Below, piece by piece: positions 7,654 to 16,999 of a stretch of 49,371 nt of DNA. Source of the DNA: Aquisphaera insulae (lineage in GTDB: Bacteria > Planctomycetota > Planctomycetia > Isosphaerales > Isosphaeraceae); assembly GCF_011064615.1 (NCBI RefSeq), contig NZ_JAALJH010000069.1:1-49371 (forward strand), read 5' to 3'. Below the pieces are notes generated by a model. It was not told where the DNA came from, ran no database searches, and worked only from the letters and a program-made list of their open reading frames with translations. A program made the position numbers and the translations under genes. Position 1 is the stretch's first letter; each line of letters opens with the position of its first letter.

Positions 7654-9180
7654 TCATTTCGGCTCGGGCAGGCGGAGGAGGACGTCGCCGCCCTTTCCCG
7701 GACGTTCCGCCTCGGTCCGGCCCTGGTCATCCTTGCCGTCCGCTCCGACGCAGTAGACGACGGGCCTGCCCTCGATGACATTCCACCGGATCGGGCCGCC
7801 GGTGTAAGGATCGACGGGGGGCTTGGGGAAACCGGCCTCCCTGGTGGCCGCCTCGAGCGACGCCGGCATCTTGCCGCCGTTGCGGATCTGCGAGCGGCGG
7901 ACCGCGGCCAGTCCCTGCACATTCCGGAGCCCGGCCTGGACGAACGCGGACCAGGCGATGCCATCCATGGCGGGCACGAGGCTCATGGTGACCCGGGTGA
8001 TGAGGTCCGCGGAGCGGCTCTCCGGCGGCGGCTCCATGACCCGTCGGAGGCGATCGGCGTAGGGAGTGCCCGCGAGGCCGAGGAGCCTCCGATAGTAGTC
8101 GGCCAGCATCGCTTCCTGACGGCCGAGTTCCGCCGGAGTTAGCTTCGCCATCCTCGCGTCGATATCCGGCACCTTCTCCGGCCCCCGGTCGCCTGCGATC
8201 GATTTCCCTTGCCCCTGCCCCGTGAGGAGCGAGACGACCAGCGATGGGCCGGGCTGGATGCCCATGGCGATCAGATCGCGGCGGAGCTGGTCCTGGTGGA
8301 GTACCAGGTCGCGGAGCGTCGATCGGTGGACCAGGTACTCGCCCCGGAGGACCTCGGAGTCGACGTCGATCGACTTCGCGTCGTGCTCGCGGAGCATGGC
8401 CAGGAGGGCATCGCAGTGCTCGACCTTCAGCCCGCGAGTCGCGAGTAGCGGCAGGAACGCTTCCTTGATCGCCATCCGCTCCAGGGCCAAGGCGATCAGG
8501 GCAGTGATCATCACCGCCCGCGGCCGAAGATCCCGGGTGAGCCGGAGCAGTCGGGAGGTCTGCTGCAAGGCACCCGCCAGGTTCCCCTGCTCCATCAGGC
8601 GTCGCGCCTTCCAGAGAAGCACCCGTCCCGCGGGGCGAGCATCCTGGACGTGTGGCAGCAACGAATTCACGCCGATCCCGGTCTGAAAGACGCACCGGGG
8701 CCGCTGCTGCGCCCTCTCGAGCTTCGCCAGCCCCTCGTCGTAAGTGGCCAGGAACGCATTCATCTCGCGGGCAGAGATCGCGTTCGGATCGCGCTCATAC
8801 ATTTCGTAGATCTGGGCATATCGCTTCGTACGCTCCTTCACGGATTGCTCGCGGCGAGCCCGTGGCGGCCCCTCCGGGAAGCAGACCGCCACGTTGGACC
8901 CGAACTCGAAGAGGGCGTCGAGGTAGAGCGGCGCGGCGTTCTGATCGTCGGGCGGGGCCTTGAAGTAGGCGGCCACGTCGAACGGGGCCCCGGCGCCGAG
9001 CCAGTCGGGGGGCTTCGTGACGGCCCCCGGGAGCCGAGGCACGCCTGCTCGGCTCGATCCGGAGAGGGAGGAGGCGGGCGGCTGGGCCGAGGCCGACGTC
9101 ATGGCCGCGGTCGTCAGCGCCGCGGCCGGGAGTCTCAGAAGGAGGGATCGTCGCGAGAGCTCGCCGTCGGGACGTGGCAT
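7654..9180 (-). CDS. Tat-exported hypothetical protein
   Basis: I do not recognise a characterised family. The 508-residue protein begins with a twin-arginine signal (SRRSLLLRLPAAALTTAAMTSASA, residues about 9-32), so it is probably folded before export to the periplasm. The mature part is mostly alpha-helical, with two features worth noting: PPDWLGAGAPFDVAAYFKAPP early on, and the end PPVDPYTGGPIRWNVIEGRPVVYCVGADGKDDQG, a pilin-like or lipoprotein-like closing motif common in planctomycete hypothetical proteins. The gene converges on the nucleotidyltransferase gene with 6 bp between stops and has its own upstream region of about 200 bp. Confidence 0.7.
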   Translation of the reverse strand: MPRPDGELSRRSLLLRLPAAALTTAAMTSASAQPPASSLSGSSRAGVPRLPGAVTKPPDWLGAGAPFDVAAYFKAPPDDQNAAPLYLDALFEFGSNVAVCFPEGPPRARREQSVKERTKRYAQIYEMYERDPNAISAREMNAFLATYDEGLAKLERAQQRPRCVFQTGIGVNSLLPHVQDARPAGRVLLWKARRLMEQGNLAGALQQTSRLLRLTRDLRPRAVMITALIALALERMAIKEAFLPLLATRGLKVEHCDALLAMLREHDAKSIDVDSEVLRGEYLVHRSTLRDLVLHQDQLRRDLIAMGIQPGPSLVVSLLTGQGQGKSIAGDRGPEKVPDIDARMAKLTPAELGRQEAMLADYYRRLLGLAGTPYADRLRRVMEPPPESRSADLITRVTMSLVPAMDGIAWSAFVQAGLRNVQGLAAVRRSQIRNGGKMPASLEAATREAGFPKPPVDPYTGGPIRWNVIEGRPVVYCVGADGKDDQGRTEAERPGKGGDVLLRLPEPK

Positions 9181-9284
9181 GAACGGAGACCTCGAAGGAG
9201 GAGGATGTCGCCGCGCAGGTTACGCCAGCCGCAGGCGATTCGCAAGAATCGCGACGACCACCGAGACGTTCGAGCGCGCAAGGG

Positions 9285-9339
9285 ACCGGGGGCGAGGCGA
9301 GCATGACCCCGGATGGGCCAATCTCGCCTCGCCCCCGGT
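9285..9339 (-). terminator. 17-bp perfect hairpin after secDF
   Basis: Arms 9285-9301 and 9323-9339 are perfect reverse complements over 17 bp (ACCGGGGGCGAGGCGAG), with a 21-base loop. It sits 46 bases after the secDF stop on the minus strand and before the start of the Tat-exported gene. No T-run follows, so it may be a U-less terminator or an mRNA 3' stabiliser. Confidence 0.65.
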
Positions 9340-9384
9340 TGGGCGTGTCGTCCGCGCCGGCCGAGAGGGCCGGGCTCATCCACG

Positions 9385-12300
9385 TCACTTGGAGGTGGCC
9401 AGCTTCTTCGCCCCGGGCTTGGGGGCGGGGACCTCGTCCTTGGTGCCGACCCAGTCGATGAGGATCGGGGTGGCGATGTAGACGGTGCTGTAGGTGCCGC
9501 TGAGGAAGCCGACGACCAGGGCGAAGGCGAAGCCGTGGAGGCCCTCGCCGCCCAGGATGTAGAGGATGACGACCACGAGCCAGGCCGTCAGCGACGTCAG
9601 GATCGTCCGGCTGAGGGTCTGGTTGATGGCGTCGTTGACGATCTTGTCCGTGAGGTGCGGGGTCTTCCCCTTGATCTCGCGGATCCGGTCGAAGATGACG
9701 ATCGTGTCGTTGACCGAGAAGCCGATCAGGGTGAGGAACGCGGCGACGATGGGCAGGTCGATCTTGAACTGATCGATCATCAGGAGGCTGCTCACGACCG
9801 GGATTCGCGCCAGCCAGTAGCTGACGGCGATGGCCCCCAGGGTGATGAGCACGTCGTGGACGACGGCGAGGACGGCGGCCAGGCCATACGTGAACGAGTG
9901 GAACCGCCACCAGAGGTAGACGATGATGATCACCCAGCTCGCGACGGTCGCGATGACGGCGAGGGTCCTCGTCTCGCTGGCCACGGTCCCGCCGAAGTTG
10001 GCGACGCGCTCGAAGAGGAGGTCGCGGTTGCTCGCCAGCGAATCCTTGAGCTTGGCGAGCTGGGCCTGGGCGACGTCCGGCTCCAGGTCCGTCTTCAGGA
10101 CGAGCCTCGTGGCGGCCTGGGCGGGGCCTTCCTGGGCGGCGGAATCGACCTGAAAGCGGGTGCTCGGCGTGGCAATCCCCGCCGCCTGGAGGATCCTCTC
10201 GAACTCGGCGCTGACGACCTTCTCCGGCGATTGCGTGCTGTTGAAGGCGGCCGTGTTGAAGCTGAGCGGGTACTCACGGCCGCCAGCGAAGCGGCCGACC
10301 ACCGCGGGCGTGCCCTCCTTGGGGGCCGCGGGGGCCGCGGGAGCGATGGGCTTCGGCTCGCCCACGGTCATCTCCACCTTCGCCAGGCTGGGGCCGAAGG
10401 CCTCGAGGATCTTGTCCTTGACGCTCTTGGTGTCCTGCTCGGTCGTCCGGATGTTGAACCGGGTCAGGCTGGCGTCCTTGGTGACGCGGAGGCTCTCCAC
10501 GGTCACGTCCGGCAGCGTGCTGGCCTTCTCGCGGACGAACTCGGCTCGCCGCGACTCGGAGAGGGACTGCACCATCGGGTCCGACTCATTGAGCCGGATC
10601 GTCACCAGCGTGCCGCCGGTGAAGTCGATGTTGTACATCGTCCGGCCGCGGGCGAAGAAGGCCACCAGGCCCAGCAGGATGAGGACCAGCGACACGCCCA
10701 TGCAGATGTACCGCGGGCCGATGAAGTCGATATTGGTCTTGTCCCAGAGCTTGAGCATCTTGAGCTCCTTGATCCACCCCCTGGTGTAGGCGAGCTCGAA
10801 GATGACCCGGGACATGAAGACGGCGGTGAACAGGTTCCAGAGCATGCCGATGATCATGGTCAGGGCGAAGCCCTTGACCTCCTCCGTGCCGACGGCATAG
10901 AGGACGATCGCGGCCAGCAGGTTGGTGACGTGCGAGTCGAAGATGGTGACCCACGCCCGGCTGAAGCCGTTGCGGATCTCCTGGGAGAGGCTGGCGCCCC
11001 GCTCCTTCTCCTCCCGCATGCGTTCGAACACCAGCACGTTGGCATCCACGGCCATGCCGATCGTCAGCGCCAGCCCGGCGAGGCCGGGGAGCGAGAAGGT
11101 GGCCTGGAGGAAGGCCATCGTGCCGATCAGCAGGATCATGTTCGCCACCAGGGCGATGACCGCCACGATGCCGGCGAACCGGTAGTAGATGACCATGAAG
11201 ATGGGGACGACCAGCATGGAGACCCAGATCGCCCGCCAGCCCTTGGCGATCGAGTCCTCGCCGAGCGTCGGCCCGACCTTCTCCTCCTGGGCCGGGGTCG
11301 GATTCAGGCTCGCCGGCAGGCTGCCGGCCTGGAGGATCTTGATGATGTGCTCGACCTCCTTGGCCTTGAACCCCTGGCCGCCCCCCTCGATGATCCCCTG
11401 GTCGCGGATCTCGGAGTTGATGGACGGGGCCGACATCACGAGGTGATCCAGCAGGATCGCGAGCTGGTACTTGAACGCGTCCCCCTCCTCCGGGAGGTGA
11501 GACCGGGTGAGCTCGCCGAACCGCCGGGCCCCCAGGCGGTTGAACTGGAAGCCGACCGCCGGCTGGAGCCGCTCGTCGGACGTGGCATAGGTCCGCGACA
11601 GGAAGCTGCCGGTGACGTTCTGCCGATCCAGCGCGTAGAGGATCCAGAGGACGGTGTGGCCCGGAGAGACCTTCTCCTCGCGGACGATGTGATCGGTGGG
11701 CCGCGGGGTGCTCGGGTCGGGGGCGCGGATCCCGCTGGGGTTGTACTCGACCCGGTAGGCGGTGATGGTCGACAGGCCGTGGGGCTTCTTCAGGGTCAGC
11801 GTGTTCGACGTGTTCACCTTGACCGGGACCGAGACGGTCTCGGCCGGGGTCTTGCCCGTCAGCACGACCTCGGCGTCGGCGTAGATGTCCCGCTTCCACT
11901 TCTGGGATGGGTCGGTGATCGTGTCGTCCGTGAACTTGGGGTTGGTCCCCGTGGAGATCTCTCCGAGCCGGGCCCACTGATACCGCGTCGGCGGCTTGGA
12001 CAGGCCCTGCGGCCCGAGCGCCCGGTCGATCGCGGCGACGTCGTGCTTGCGGTTGGCCAGGATCCGGAACTCGAGCGAGCCCACGTCCGTGAGCATCTTC
12101 TTGACTTCTTCCACGTACTCGTCGCTGGCCTGCGGGAGGATGATCTCGACCCGCGTGCCGCCGACGTTGCGGATCGGCGTCTCCATCACGCCCTGCGGGT
12201 CGATCCGCTGCTTGAGCGCCGAGATCAGCTCGTCCATCTTGAAGTTGGGCCCGAGGTTCTCCTGGGCCACCTCGTAGACGAGGATCGTGCCGCCCGACAG

Positions 12301-12402
12301 GTCGATGCCGAGCTTGAGCTTCTTGTCCGGCGGCATCATGAAGAGGAAGCCGAGGGCCACCGCCCCGATGATCACCGCATATTTCCAGGGTTCTTGCTTC
12401 AT
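9385..12402 (-). CDS. secDF: Fused protein translocase subunit SecDF
   Basis: This 1005-residue inner-membrane protein joins SecD and SecF. It uses the proton gradient to help pull proteins out of SecYEG into the periplasm. SecD: TM1 near residues 8-22, GIDLSGGT near 34, a long periplasmic domain, then the TM bundle with LAGLALTIGMAVDANVLVFERMREE. SecF begins around residue 555 (LKLWDKTNIDFIGPRY), with NIDFTGGT near 594 and FSVNDTIVIFDRIRE in its TM bundle. Between them is a variable Pro/Ala-rich periplasmic stretch. The start has AGGAA nearby. It is the last gene of the operon with tgt and yajC. Fused SecDF is usual in Bacillus and many planctomycetes. Confidence 0.96.
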   Translation of the reverse strand: MKQEPWKYAVIIGAVALGFLFMMPPDKKLKLGIDLSGGTILVYEVAQENLGPNFKMDELISALKQRIDPQGVMETPIRNVGGTRVEIILPQASDEYVEEVKKMLTDVGSLEFRILANRKHDVAAIDRALGPQGLSKPPTRYQWARLGEISTGTNPKFTDDTITDPSQKWKRDIYADAEVVLTGKTPAETVSVPVKVNTSNTLTLKKPHGLSTITAYRVEYNPSGIRAPDPSTPRPTDHIVREEKVSPGHTVLWILYALDRQNVTGSFLSRTYATSDERLQPAVGFQFNRLGARRFGELTRSHLPEEGDAFKYQLAILLDHLVMSAPSINSEIRDQGIIEGGGQGFKAKEVEHIIKILQAGSLPASLNPTPAQEEKVGPTLGEDSIAKGWRAIWVSMLVVPIFMVIYYRFAGIVAVIALVANMILLIGTMAFLQATFSLPGLAGLALTIGMAVDANVLVFERMREEKERGASLSQEIRNGFSRAWVTIFDSHVTNLLAAIVLYAVGTEEVKGFALTMIIGMLWNLFTAVFMSRVIFELAYTRGWIKELKMLKLWDKTNIDFIGPRYICMGVSLVLILLGLVAFFARGRTMYNIDFTGGTLVTIRLNESDPMVQSLSESRRAEFVREKASTLPDVTVESLRVTKDASLTRFNIRTTEQDTKSVKDKILEAFGPSLAKVEMTVGEPKPIAPAAPAAPKEGTPAVVGRFAGGREYPLSFNTAAFNSTQSPEKVVSAEFERILQAAGIATPSTRFQVDSAAQEGPAQAATRLVLKTDLEPDVAQAQLAKLKDSLASNRDLLFERVANFGGTVASETRTLAVIATVASWVIIIVYLWWRFHSFTYGLAAVLAVVHDVLITLGAIAVSYWLARIPVVSSLLMIDQFKIDLPIVAAFLTLIGFSVNDTIVIFDRIREIKGKTPHLTDKIVNDAINQTLSRTILTSLTAWLVVVILYILGGEGLHGFAFALVVGFLSGTYSTVYIATPILIDWVGTKDEVPAPKPGAKKLATSK

Positions 12403-12576
12403 CGTCGTTCCTCAGCCCGGCATGATGCGGCCGGCCTCATCCCGTGAGCCAGCCCGGACATGTAGTTTCCCGTGCGTGTATGGTCGAATTCGCGGCGAAT
12501 CGTCACCGCGATCGTCTGTCGTCCCTTCCCTCCCCGACCCCGTCCCGCCCCCGAGCGGCGACGGCGGCCCGGTCGG

Positions 12577-12921
12577 TCAGGCGGCGTCGGTCCCCTTCGG
12601 CGTCGTCGCGTCGACCACTCGCGAGATGCTCGAGCGGGACATCGTCACCTTGACCCCCTTGTCGTCGTCGATCCGGAGCACCAGCCGATCGGCCGCGGGG
12701 TCGACCGACACCACCGTGCCGTACATGCCCCCGATGGTCACGACCTTGTCGTTCTTCTTGATCGCGTCCAGCAAGCCCTTGCGCTTCTTCTCCTGTTGCT
12801 GGGGCACCCAGACGACCAAGTAGAAAAAGAGGAAGGGGACCGGGAGCAACCAGAGCAAACCCGAGCCGTTCCCCGCGTCCTGGGCGAACAGCACTCCGAT
12901 CTCGGCGAGCGAACCTGGCAT
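12577..12921 (-). CDS. yajC: Preprotein translocase accessory subunit YajC
   Basis: YajC joins SecDF in the membrane holo-translocon. The 114-residue protein has a single N-terminal membrane helix (SGLLWLLPVPFLFFYLVVW), then the diagnostic QQQEKKRKGLLDAIKKNDKVVTIGGMYGTVVSVD. I chose ATG 12921 (MPGSLAEIG); upstream residues in the open frame are Arg/Pro-rich and do not look coded. The usual tgt-yajC-secD-secF order is kept, which supports the call. Confidence 0.93.
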   Translation of the reverse strand: MPGSLAEIGVLFAQDAGNGSGLLWLLPVPFLFFYLVVWVPQQQEKKRKGLLDAIKKNDKVVTIGGMYGTVVSVDPAADRLVLRIDDDKGVKVTMSRSSISRVVDATTPKGTDAA

Positions 12922-13064
12922 GTTGGCGATCCGGGGCTCTTCGTGTGGTCGGCCGGGGCGAGACCGGGCGAGATGGAGATGATGGGGACGCCTCCCGCCC
13001 CGGATCTCCGTCGTGTACCCTCGCTCGCCCCCTCGTCGCGGGCCCGAAACGGCCACTGTAACGC

Positions 13065-14186
13065 CTAGGGGCCGAGCGCTTCAAGGACCTCTCGATGCAA
13101 CTGGACAAGCCGGCCGGCCGCGATCGCTTCCCGGATCGAGGCCGTCAGGCGGTGGAGATACGCCAGGTTGTGGATCGTCGCCAGGATCGGCCCCAGCATC
13201 TCCCGGGCGTTGAACAGGTGGCGGAGATAGGCCCGGCTGAACCGGCGGCAGGCCAGGCACGGGCAGCCTTCCTCGATGGGGCCCGGGTCGCGGACGTGGG
13301 CGGCGTTGCGGAGCTTGACCGGCCCCCGCGCCGTGAAGCACGTCGCGTTCCGGCCATTTCGCGTGGGCAGGACGCAGTCGAAGAGGTCGATCCCGGTCGC
13401 CACCGCCGCCAGCATGTCCTGGGGGCGGCCCACCCCCATCAGGTAGCGCGGGCGGTCCTCCGGCAGGCGATGGGTCGTCACCTCGAGCGCCTTGCGAACC
13501 TCCTCGCGGCTCTCCCCGACGCTCACCCCGCCCACCGCGTAGCCGTCGAAGTCCATCGCCACCAGGGCCTCGGCGCAGCGGCCGCGGAGCTCCTCGTCCG
13601 AGCCCCCCTGGACGATGCCGAAGAGGGACTGGTCGGGCCTCGAATGCGCCTGCCTGCACCGGGCGGCCCAGGCGATCGTCCGGTCGACGGCCGCCGCGAT
13701 CTCGTCGCGCGAGGCCGGCAGGGCCGGGCAGTGGTCCAGGCACATCGCCACGTCCGGGCCGAGGGCCTCCTGGATGGCCACCGCGCGCTCGGGCGTCAGC
13801 TCCAGGAGCCGGCCGTCGAGGTGCGACCGGAAGGTCACCCCCCGGTCCGTGATCTTGCTCCGGTCGGCCATGCTGAAGACCTGGAAGCCGCCGGAATCCG
13901 TGAGGATCGGCCCGTCCCAGCCCATGAACGCGTGCAGGCCGCCGAGGGCCCGCACCGTCTCCTCGCCCGGCCGCAAGGCGAGGTGATAGGTGTTGGCCAG
14001 GAGCATCCGCGTGCCGGCCTCGCGGACGAGGTCCGGGGTCAGCCCCTTGACCGTCGCCTGGGTCCCCACGGGCATGAACGCCGGGGTCTCGAGCGCGCCG
14101 TGGGGCGTCTCCAGCCGCCCCAGCCGGGCCGCCGTGGCCGGATCCCGGGCCAGGGTCGTGAAGCGGACGGGGCGCGTCGAGACCAA
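13065..14186 (-). CDS. tgt: tRNA-guanine transglycosylase (queuine/preQ1)
   Basis: The 373-residue enzyme swaps guanine 34 in GUN-anticodon tRNAs for preQ1, an intermediate to queuosine. The nucleophilic Asp regions are ILTDSGGFQVFSM (substrate Asp) and DLFDCVLPTRNGRNATCFT (catalytic Asp); the zinc site is CPCLACRRFSRAYLRHLF (three Cys, one His). The start is TTG at 14186, with GAGG 7 bases upstream; this gives the standard N-terminus before ETPAFMPVGTQ. It begins 26 bp after the alpha-CTD gene and precedes yajC, suggesting one transcript. Confidence 0.95.
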   Translation of the reverse strand: MVSTRPVRFTTLARDPATAARLGRLETPHGALETPAFMPVGTQATVKGLTPDLVREAGTRMLLANTYHLALRPGEETVRALGGLHAFMGWDGPILTDSGGFQVFSMADRSKITDRGVTFRSHLDGRLLELTPERAVAIQEALGPDVAMCLDHCPALPASRDEIAAAVDRTIAWAARCRQAHSRPDQSLFGIVQGGSDEELRGRCAEALVAMDFDGYAVGGVSVGESREEVRKALEVTTHRLPEDRPRYLMGVGRPQDMLAAVATGIDLFDCVLPTRNGRNATCFTARGPVKLRNAAHVRDPGPIEEGCPCLACRRFSRAYLRHLFNAREMLGPILATIHNLAYLHRLTASIREAIAAGRLVQLHREVLEALGP

Positions 14187-14212
14187 CGGGCTGCCTCAAT
14201 CGAATCGGTCGA

Positions 14213-15553
14213 TCAGTCGTTCTTCAGCTTCAGGTTGAGCGCACCGAGCTTGTCGCGGATCTCGTTGAGCGACGTGACGCCGAAGTTCTTGCATTCCAGC
14301 AGGTCGTCGCCGGACCGCTTGACGAGGTCGCCCACCGACTGGAGGTTGAGCTTGCTCATGCACTTGCGGGCGCGGACCGAGAGGCTCAGCTCGCTGATCG
14401 GCTTGTTCAGCAGGGCCTGGACCTCCGGCGCGACCTCCTGGGGGGGCTCCGCGCGGTGGTCGTGGGTGGTCGCCCCGCGTTCGCCGCCGTCGAGGGCCAT
14501 GCCCAGCCGGACCCCCTTGGAGGTCATCATCTCCTTGATCTCGGCGAGCGAGGTCTCGCCGAAGTTCTTGGAGGCCAGGAGCGCGGCCTCGGTGGTCCGC
14601 GTGAGGTCGCCGAGCGTCCGGATGTTCATCTTCCGCAGGCAGTTCCGGCTCCGCACCGAGAGCTCGAAATCGGTGACGGGGATCTCCAGGAGCTGCTTGA
14701 GGACGACGTAGCCCTTCTCCGCCTCCTCGTCGTAATACATCCCCTTGCTGGCCTGGCAGTCCTTGACGAAGAGCCGGGCCCGCGGATGGTTGGGGTCGTG
14801 GGCGAGGACCTGGCGATAGCACTGCTCGGCCTCGCGGAACCGCATCTCGTCCTCGTAGAGGACGCCCAGGTTGACCCAGGCGGCCAGCGGGACGGGCGGC
14901 CGCTCCGTGCAGCGCTTGTAGAGATCGACGGCCGCGTCGTCGTTGCCGAAGAGGTCGTTGATGAAGGCGAGCTGGAAGAGCGCCCCGTTGTGGTCGCGGT
15001 CCCCCGCCAGCGCCTTCTCGAACTCGCCGGCCGCCAGGGCGAGCTCCCCCTCGGCGGCGAGGATGGCGCCGTTCTGGAAGTGGAACTCGGCCGAGCTGGC
15101 CCCCTGCTTCTGGAGGCCCTGGAGGATCTTCCGGGCCTCGTCCAGGTGGCCGGTGAGCCGGAGCGCCCCGGCGCGGTGCAGCTCCGCGGCCTTGGCGTCG
15201 TAGCCGTGCTTGGCGGCCTTCGCGAACGCCGTCGCGGCATCCTCGGGGCGCTGGAGGTTCTCCAGGGCGAGCCCCTGGAAGAAGTAGGCCATGCCGATGT
15301 CGCCCGCCTTCTTCAACTGCTCATAGCCGGCGGCGTAGCGGCCCAGCAGGACCTCGCCCACGCCGATCCGCAGGTGCGTCTCCGGCTTCGCGTCCTTCTT
15401 GTCCCGCTCGCGGATGTTGGCCACGGCCTCGCGGAGGGTCCGATAGCGGGAGGGATCGCGGTTCAAGAGCTCGCGCAGGTCCGCGACGGCGGATACGTCG
15501 AACGGCGTCCGATCCATGATCGCGCGGACGTCGGTGGTCATCATCTCGGTCAT
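14213..15553 (-). CDS. TPR protein with two RNA polymerase alpha-CTD domains
   Basis: The 446-residue protein has TPR-like repeats over residues 20-290 (e.g. AYFFQGLALENLQRPEDAAT, GALFQLAFINDLFGNDDAA). Two copies of the helix-hairpin-helix domain of RNA polymerase alpha follow: about 294-345 (DFELSVRSRNCLRKMNI... ASKNFGETSLAEIKEMM) and about 384-436 (ELSLSVRARKCMSKLNL... ECKNFGVTSLNEIRDKL). Both keep the RARKCM/RSRNCL and NFGxTSLxEI signatures that in alpha contact UP-element DNA and activators. It has no alpha-NTD, so it cannot assemble into polymerase the normal way. It leads the tgt-yajC-secDF operon behind a promoter at 15631-15659. Function is inferred to be DNA or transcription-factor binding. 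Confidence 0.85.
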   Translation of the reverse strand: MTEMMTTDVRAIMDRTPFDVSAVADLRELLNRDPSRYRTLREAVANIRERDKKDAKPETHLRIGVGEVLLGRYAAGYEQLKKAGDIGMAYFFQGLALENLQRPEDAATAFAKAAKHGYDAKAAELHRAGALRLTGHLDEARKILQGLQKQGASSAEFHFQNGAILAAEGELALAAGEFEKALAGDRDHNGALFQLAFINDLFGNDDAAVDLYKRCTERPPVPLAAWVNLGVLYEDEMRFREAEQCYRQVLAHDPNHPRARLFVKDCQASKGMYYDEEAEKGYVVLKQLLEIPVTDFELSVRSRNCLRKMNIRTLGDLTRTTEAALLASKNFGETSLAEIKEMMTSKGVRLGMALDGGERGATTHDHRAEPPQEVAPEVQALLNKPISELSLSVRARKCMSKLNLQSVGDLVKRSGDDLLECKNFGVTSLNEIRDKLGALNLKLKND

Positions 15554-15630
15554 ACGGTCGTTGCTCCTCTACCCTTCCCCACCGCCTCGCGCGGATCGAA
15601 ACGGCACGCCTTCGCAAGGGCGAAATGGCC

Positions 15631-15659
15631 AATTTATCAGAATCTTCCCGGCCCGTCAA
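15631..15659 (-). promoter_or_regulatory. Sigma-70-like promoter of the alpha-CTD/tgt/yajC/secDF operon
   Basis: On the minus strand, TTGACG (15654-15659), a 17-bp spacer and TAAATT (15631-15636) match the consensus at 5/6 and 4/6 positions. It lies about 78 bases upstream of the ATG at 15553. Confidence 0.55.
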
Positions 15660-15663
15660 ACGG

Positions 15664-15700
15664 CCGGACGCCGTCATGGATGATGGGCGACGGCGTCCGG
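15664..15700 (-). terminator. 12-bp hairpin after argG
   Basis: Perfect arms CCGGACGCCGTC (15664-15675) and GACGGCGTCCGG (15689-15700) enclose a 13-base loop. It begins 16 bases past the argG stop and just before the promoter of the next operon. There is no strong U-tract. Confidence 0.6.
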
Positions 15701-15715
15701 ACTTGCGTCGTGACG

Positions 15716-16978
15716 TCAGGAACCCTTCGGGCTGTCCGGCGGGATGATGCTGGGGAGCTCCAGGCGGGGGCCCGAGCCCCCCTTCAGGAGCTGGTGCTTG
15801 GCCTGGGTGGTCTGGCCGAGGCCGTGGATCTTGATGAAGCCCATCGCCGCGGTGCTGTCGTACTGGTCGCCTTCCTCGTACGTCGCCAGCTCATGCCGGT
15901 ACAGGCTGTTCTCGCTCTTGCGGCCGACGACCATCGCCGAGCCCTTGTAGAGCTTCATCCGCACCGTACCCGAGACATACTGCTGGTTGGAGACGGTGAA
16001 CGCCATCAGGTCCTGGTGGAGCTGGCTGAACCAGAGGCCGTTGTAGATCAGGTCGGCATACGCCTGGCTGACGCTCGCCTTGAACCGGAGCGACTCCTTG
16101 GACAGGGTCAGGAACTCGAGCTCGCGGTGGGCGTCGTGGAGCAGGACGGCGGCGGGGGCCTCGTAGATCTCCCGCGACTTGATCCCGACCAGGCGGTTCT
16201 CGATGTGGTCGATCCGGCCCACGCCGTGCCTGCCGGCGAGCTTGTTGGCCGCGTCGATCAGCTCGATGCCGTCCATCTCCTTGCCGTCGATCGCGCACGG
16301 CCGGCCGCGGTCGAAGGTGATCTCCACCTCCTCCGGCTCGTCGGGGGCGAGCCTCGGGTCCGTGGTCCACTGGAAGGCGTCCGACGGCGGCTCGACCCAG
16401 GGGTCCTCGAGGATCCCGGCCTCGATCGACCGACCCCAGAGGTTCTGATCGGTGCTGTAGATCGATTTCTTCGTCGCCTCGACCTCGATGCCGTGCTTGG
16501 CGGCGAACTCGAGCTCCTGCGTCCGCGTCCACTTCCACTCCCGCACCGGGGCCACGATCTTCAGGTCGGGCGCGAGGGTCTGGAAGGTCACGTCGAAGCG
16601 GACCTGGTCGTTCCCCTTGCCGGTGCAGCCGTGGGCCACCGCGACCGCCCCGTGCTCGCGGGCGACCCGCACCATGAGCTGCGCGATCAAGGGGCGGCCC
16701 AGGGCCGTCGCCAGCGGGTACTTCCCCTCGTACAGGGCGCCGGCCATCAGCGAAGGCCAGCAGAAGTAGTCGATGAACAGGTTCCGCGCATCCTCGGCCA
16801 CGGCGTCGATCGCGCCGGTGCGCAACGCCTTGTCGCGGATCGCCTGGATGTCCTGCCCCTGGCCGAGATCGCAGGTGTAGGCGATCACGTCCATGTTGTA
16901 AGTCTCATCGATCCACTTGACGGCCACCGACGTGTCGAGGCCGCCGCTGTATGCCAGGACGATCTTGTCTCTTGCCAC
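15716..16978 (-). CDS. argG: Argininosuccinate synthase
   Basis: ArgG condenses citrulline and aspartate with ATP to argininosuccinate, the penultimate step of arginine synthesis. The 420-residue sequence has the PP-loop LAYSGGLDTSVAVKWI at residues 8-23, HGCTGKGNDQVRFD in the middle and the family's GRHGVGRIDHIENR. The start is GTG (16976-16978) after an AAAGAG patch. The enzyme that completes the pathway (argH) is in the same window but 24 kb away. A repeat array lies immediately upstream, so its promoter must be inside or beyond that repeat. Confidence 0.96.
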   Translation of the reverse strand: MARDKIVLAYSGGLDTSVAVKWIDETYNMDVIAYTCDLGQGQDIQAIRDKALRTGAIDAVAEDARNLFIDYFCWPSLMAGALYEGKYPLATALGRPLIAQLMVRVAREHGAVAVAHGCTGKGNDQVRFDVTFQTLAPDLKIVAPVREWKWTRTQELEFAAKHGIEVEATKKSIYSTDQNLWGRSIEAGILEDPWVEPPSDAFQWTTDPRLAPDEPEEVEITFDRGRPCAIDGKEMDGIELIDAANKLAGRHGVGRIDHIENRLVGIKSREIYEAPAAVLLHDAHRELEFLTLSKESLRFKASVSQAYADLIYNGLWFSQLHQDLMAFTVSNQQYVSGTVRMKLYKGSAMVVGRKSENSLYRHELATYEEGDQYDSTAAMGFIKIHGLGQTTQAKHQLLKGGSGPRLELPSIIPPDSPKGS

Positions 16979-16999
16979 GGATCACTCTTTCTAGGAAAT

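Noticed and set aside
9313..12447. A 1044-codon plus-strand open frame opposite secDF
   Set aside because: It is a long antisense frame caused by high GC. Its protein is Arg/Asp/Glu/Gly-rich with no motifs, whereas secDF on the other strand is conserved throughout.
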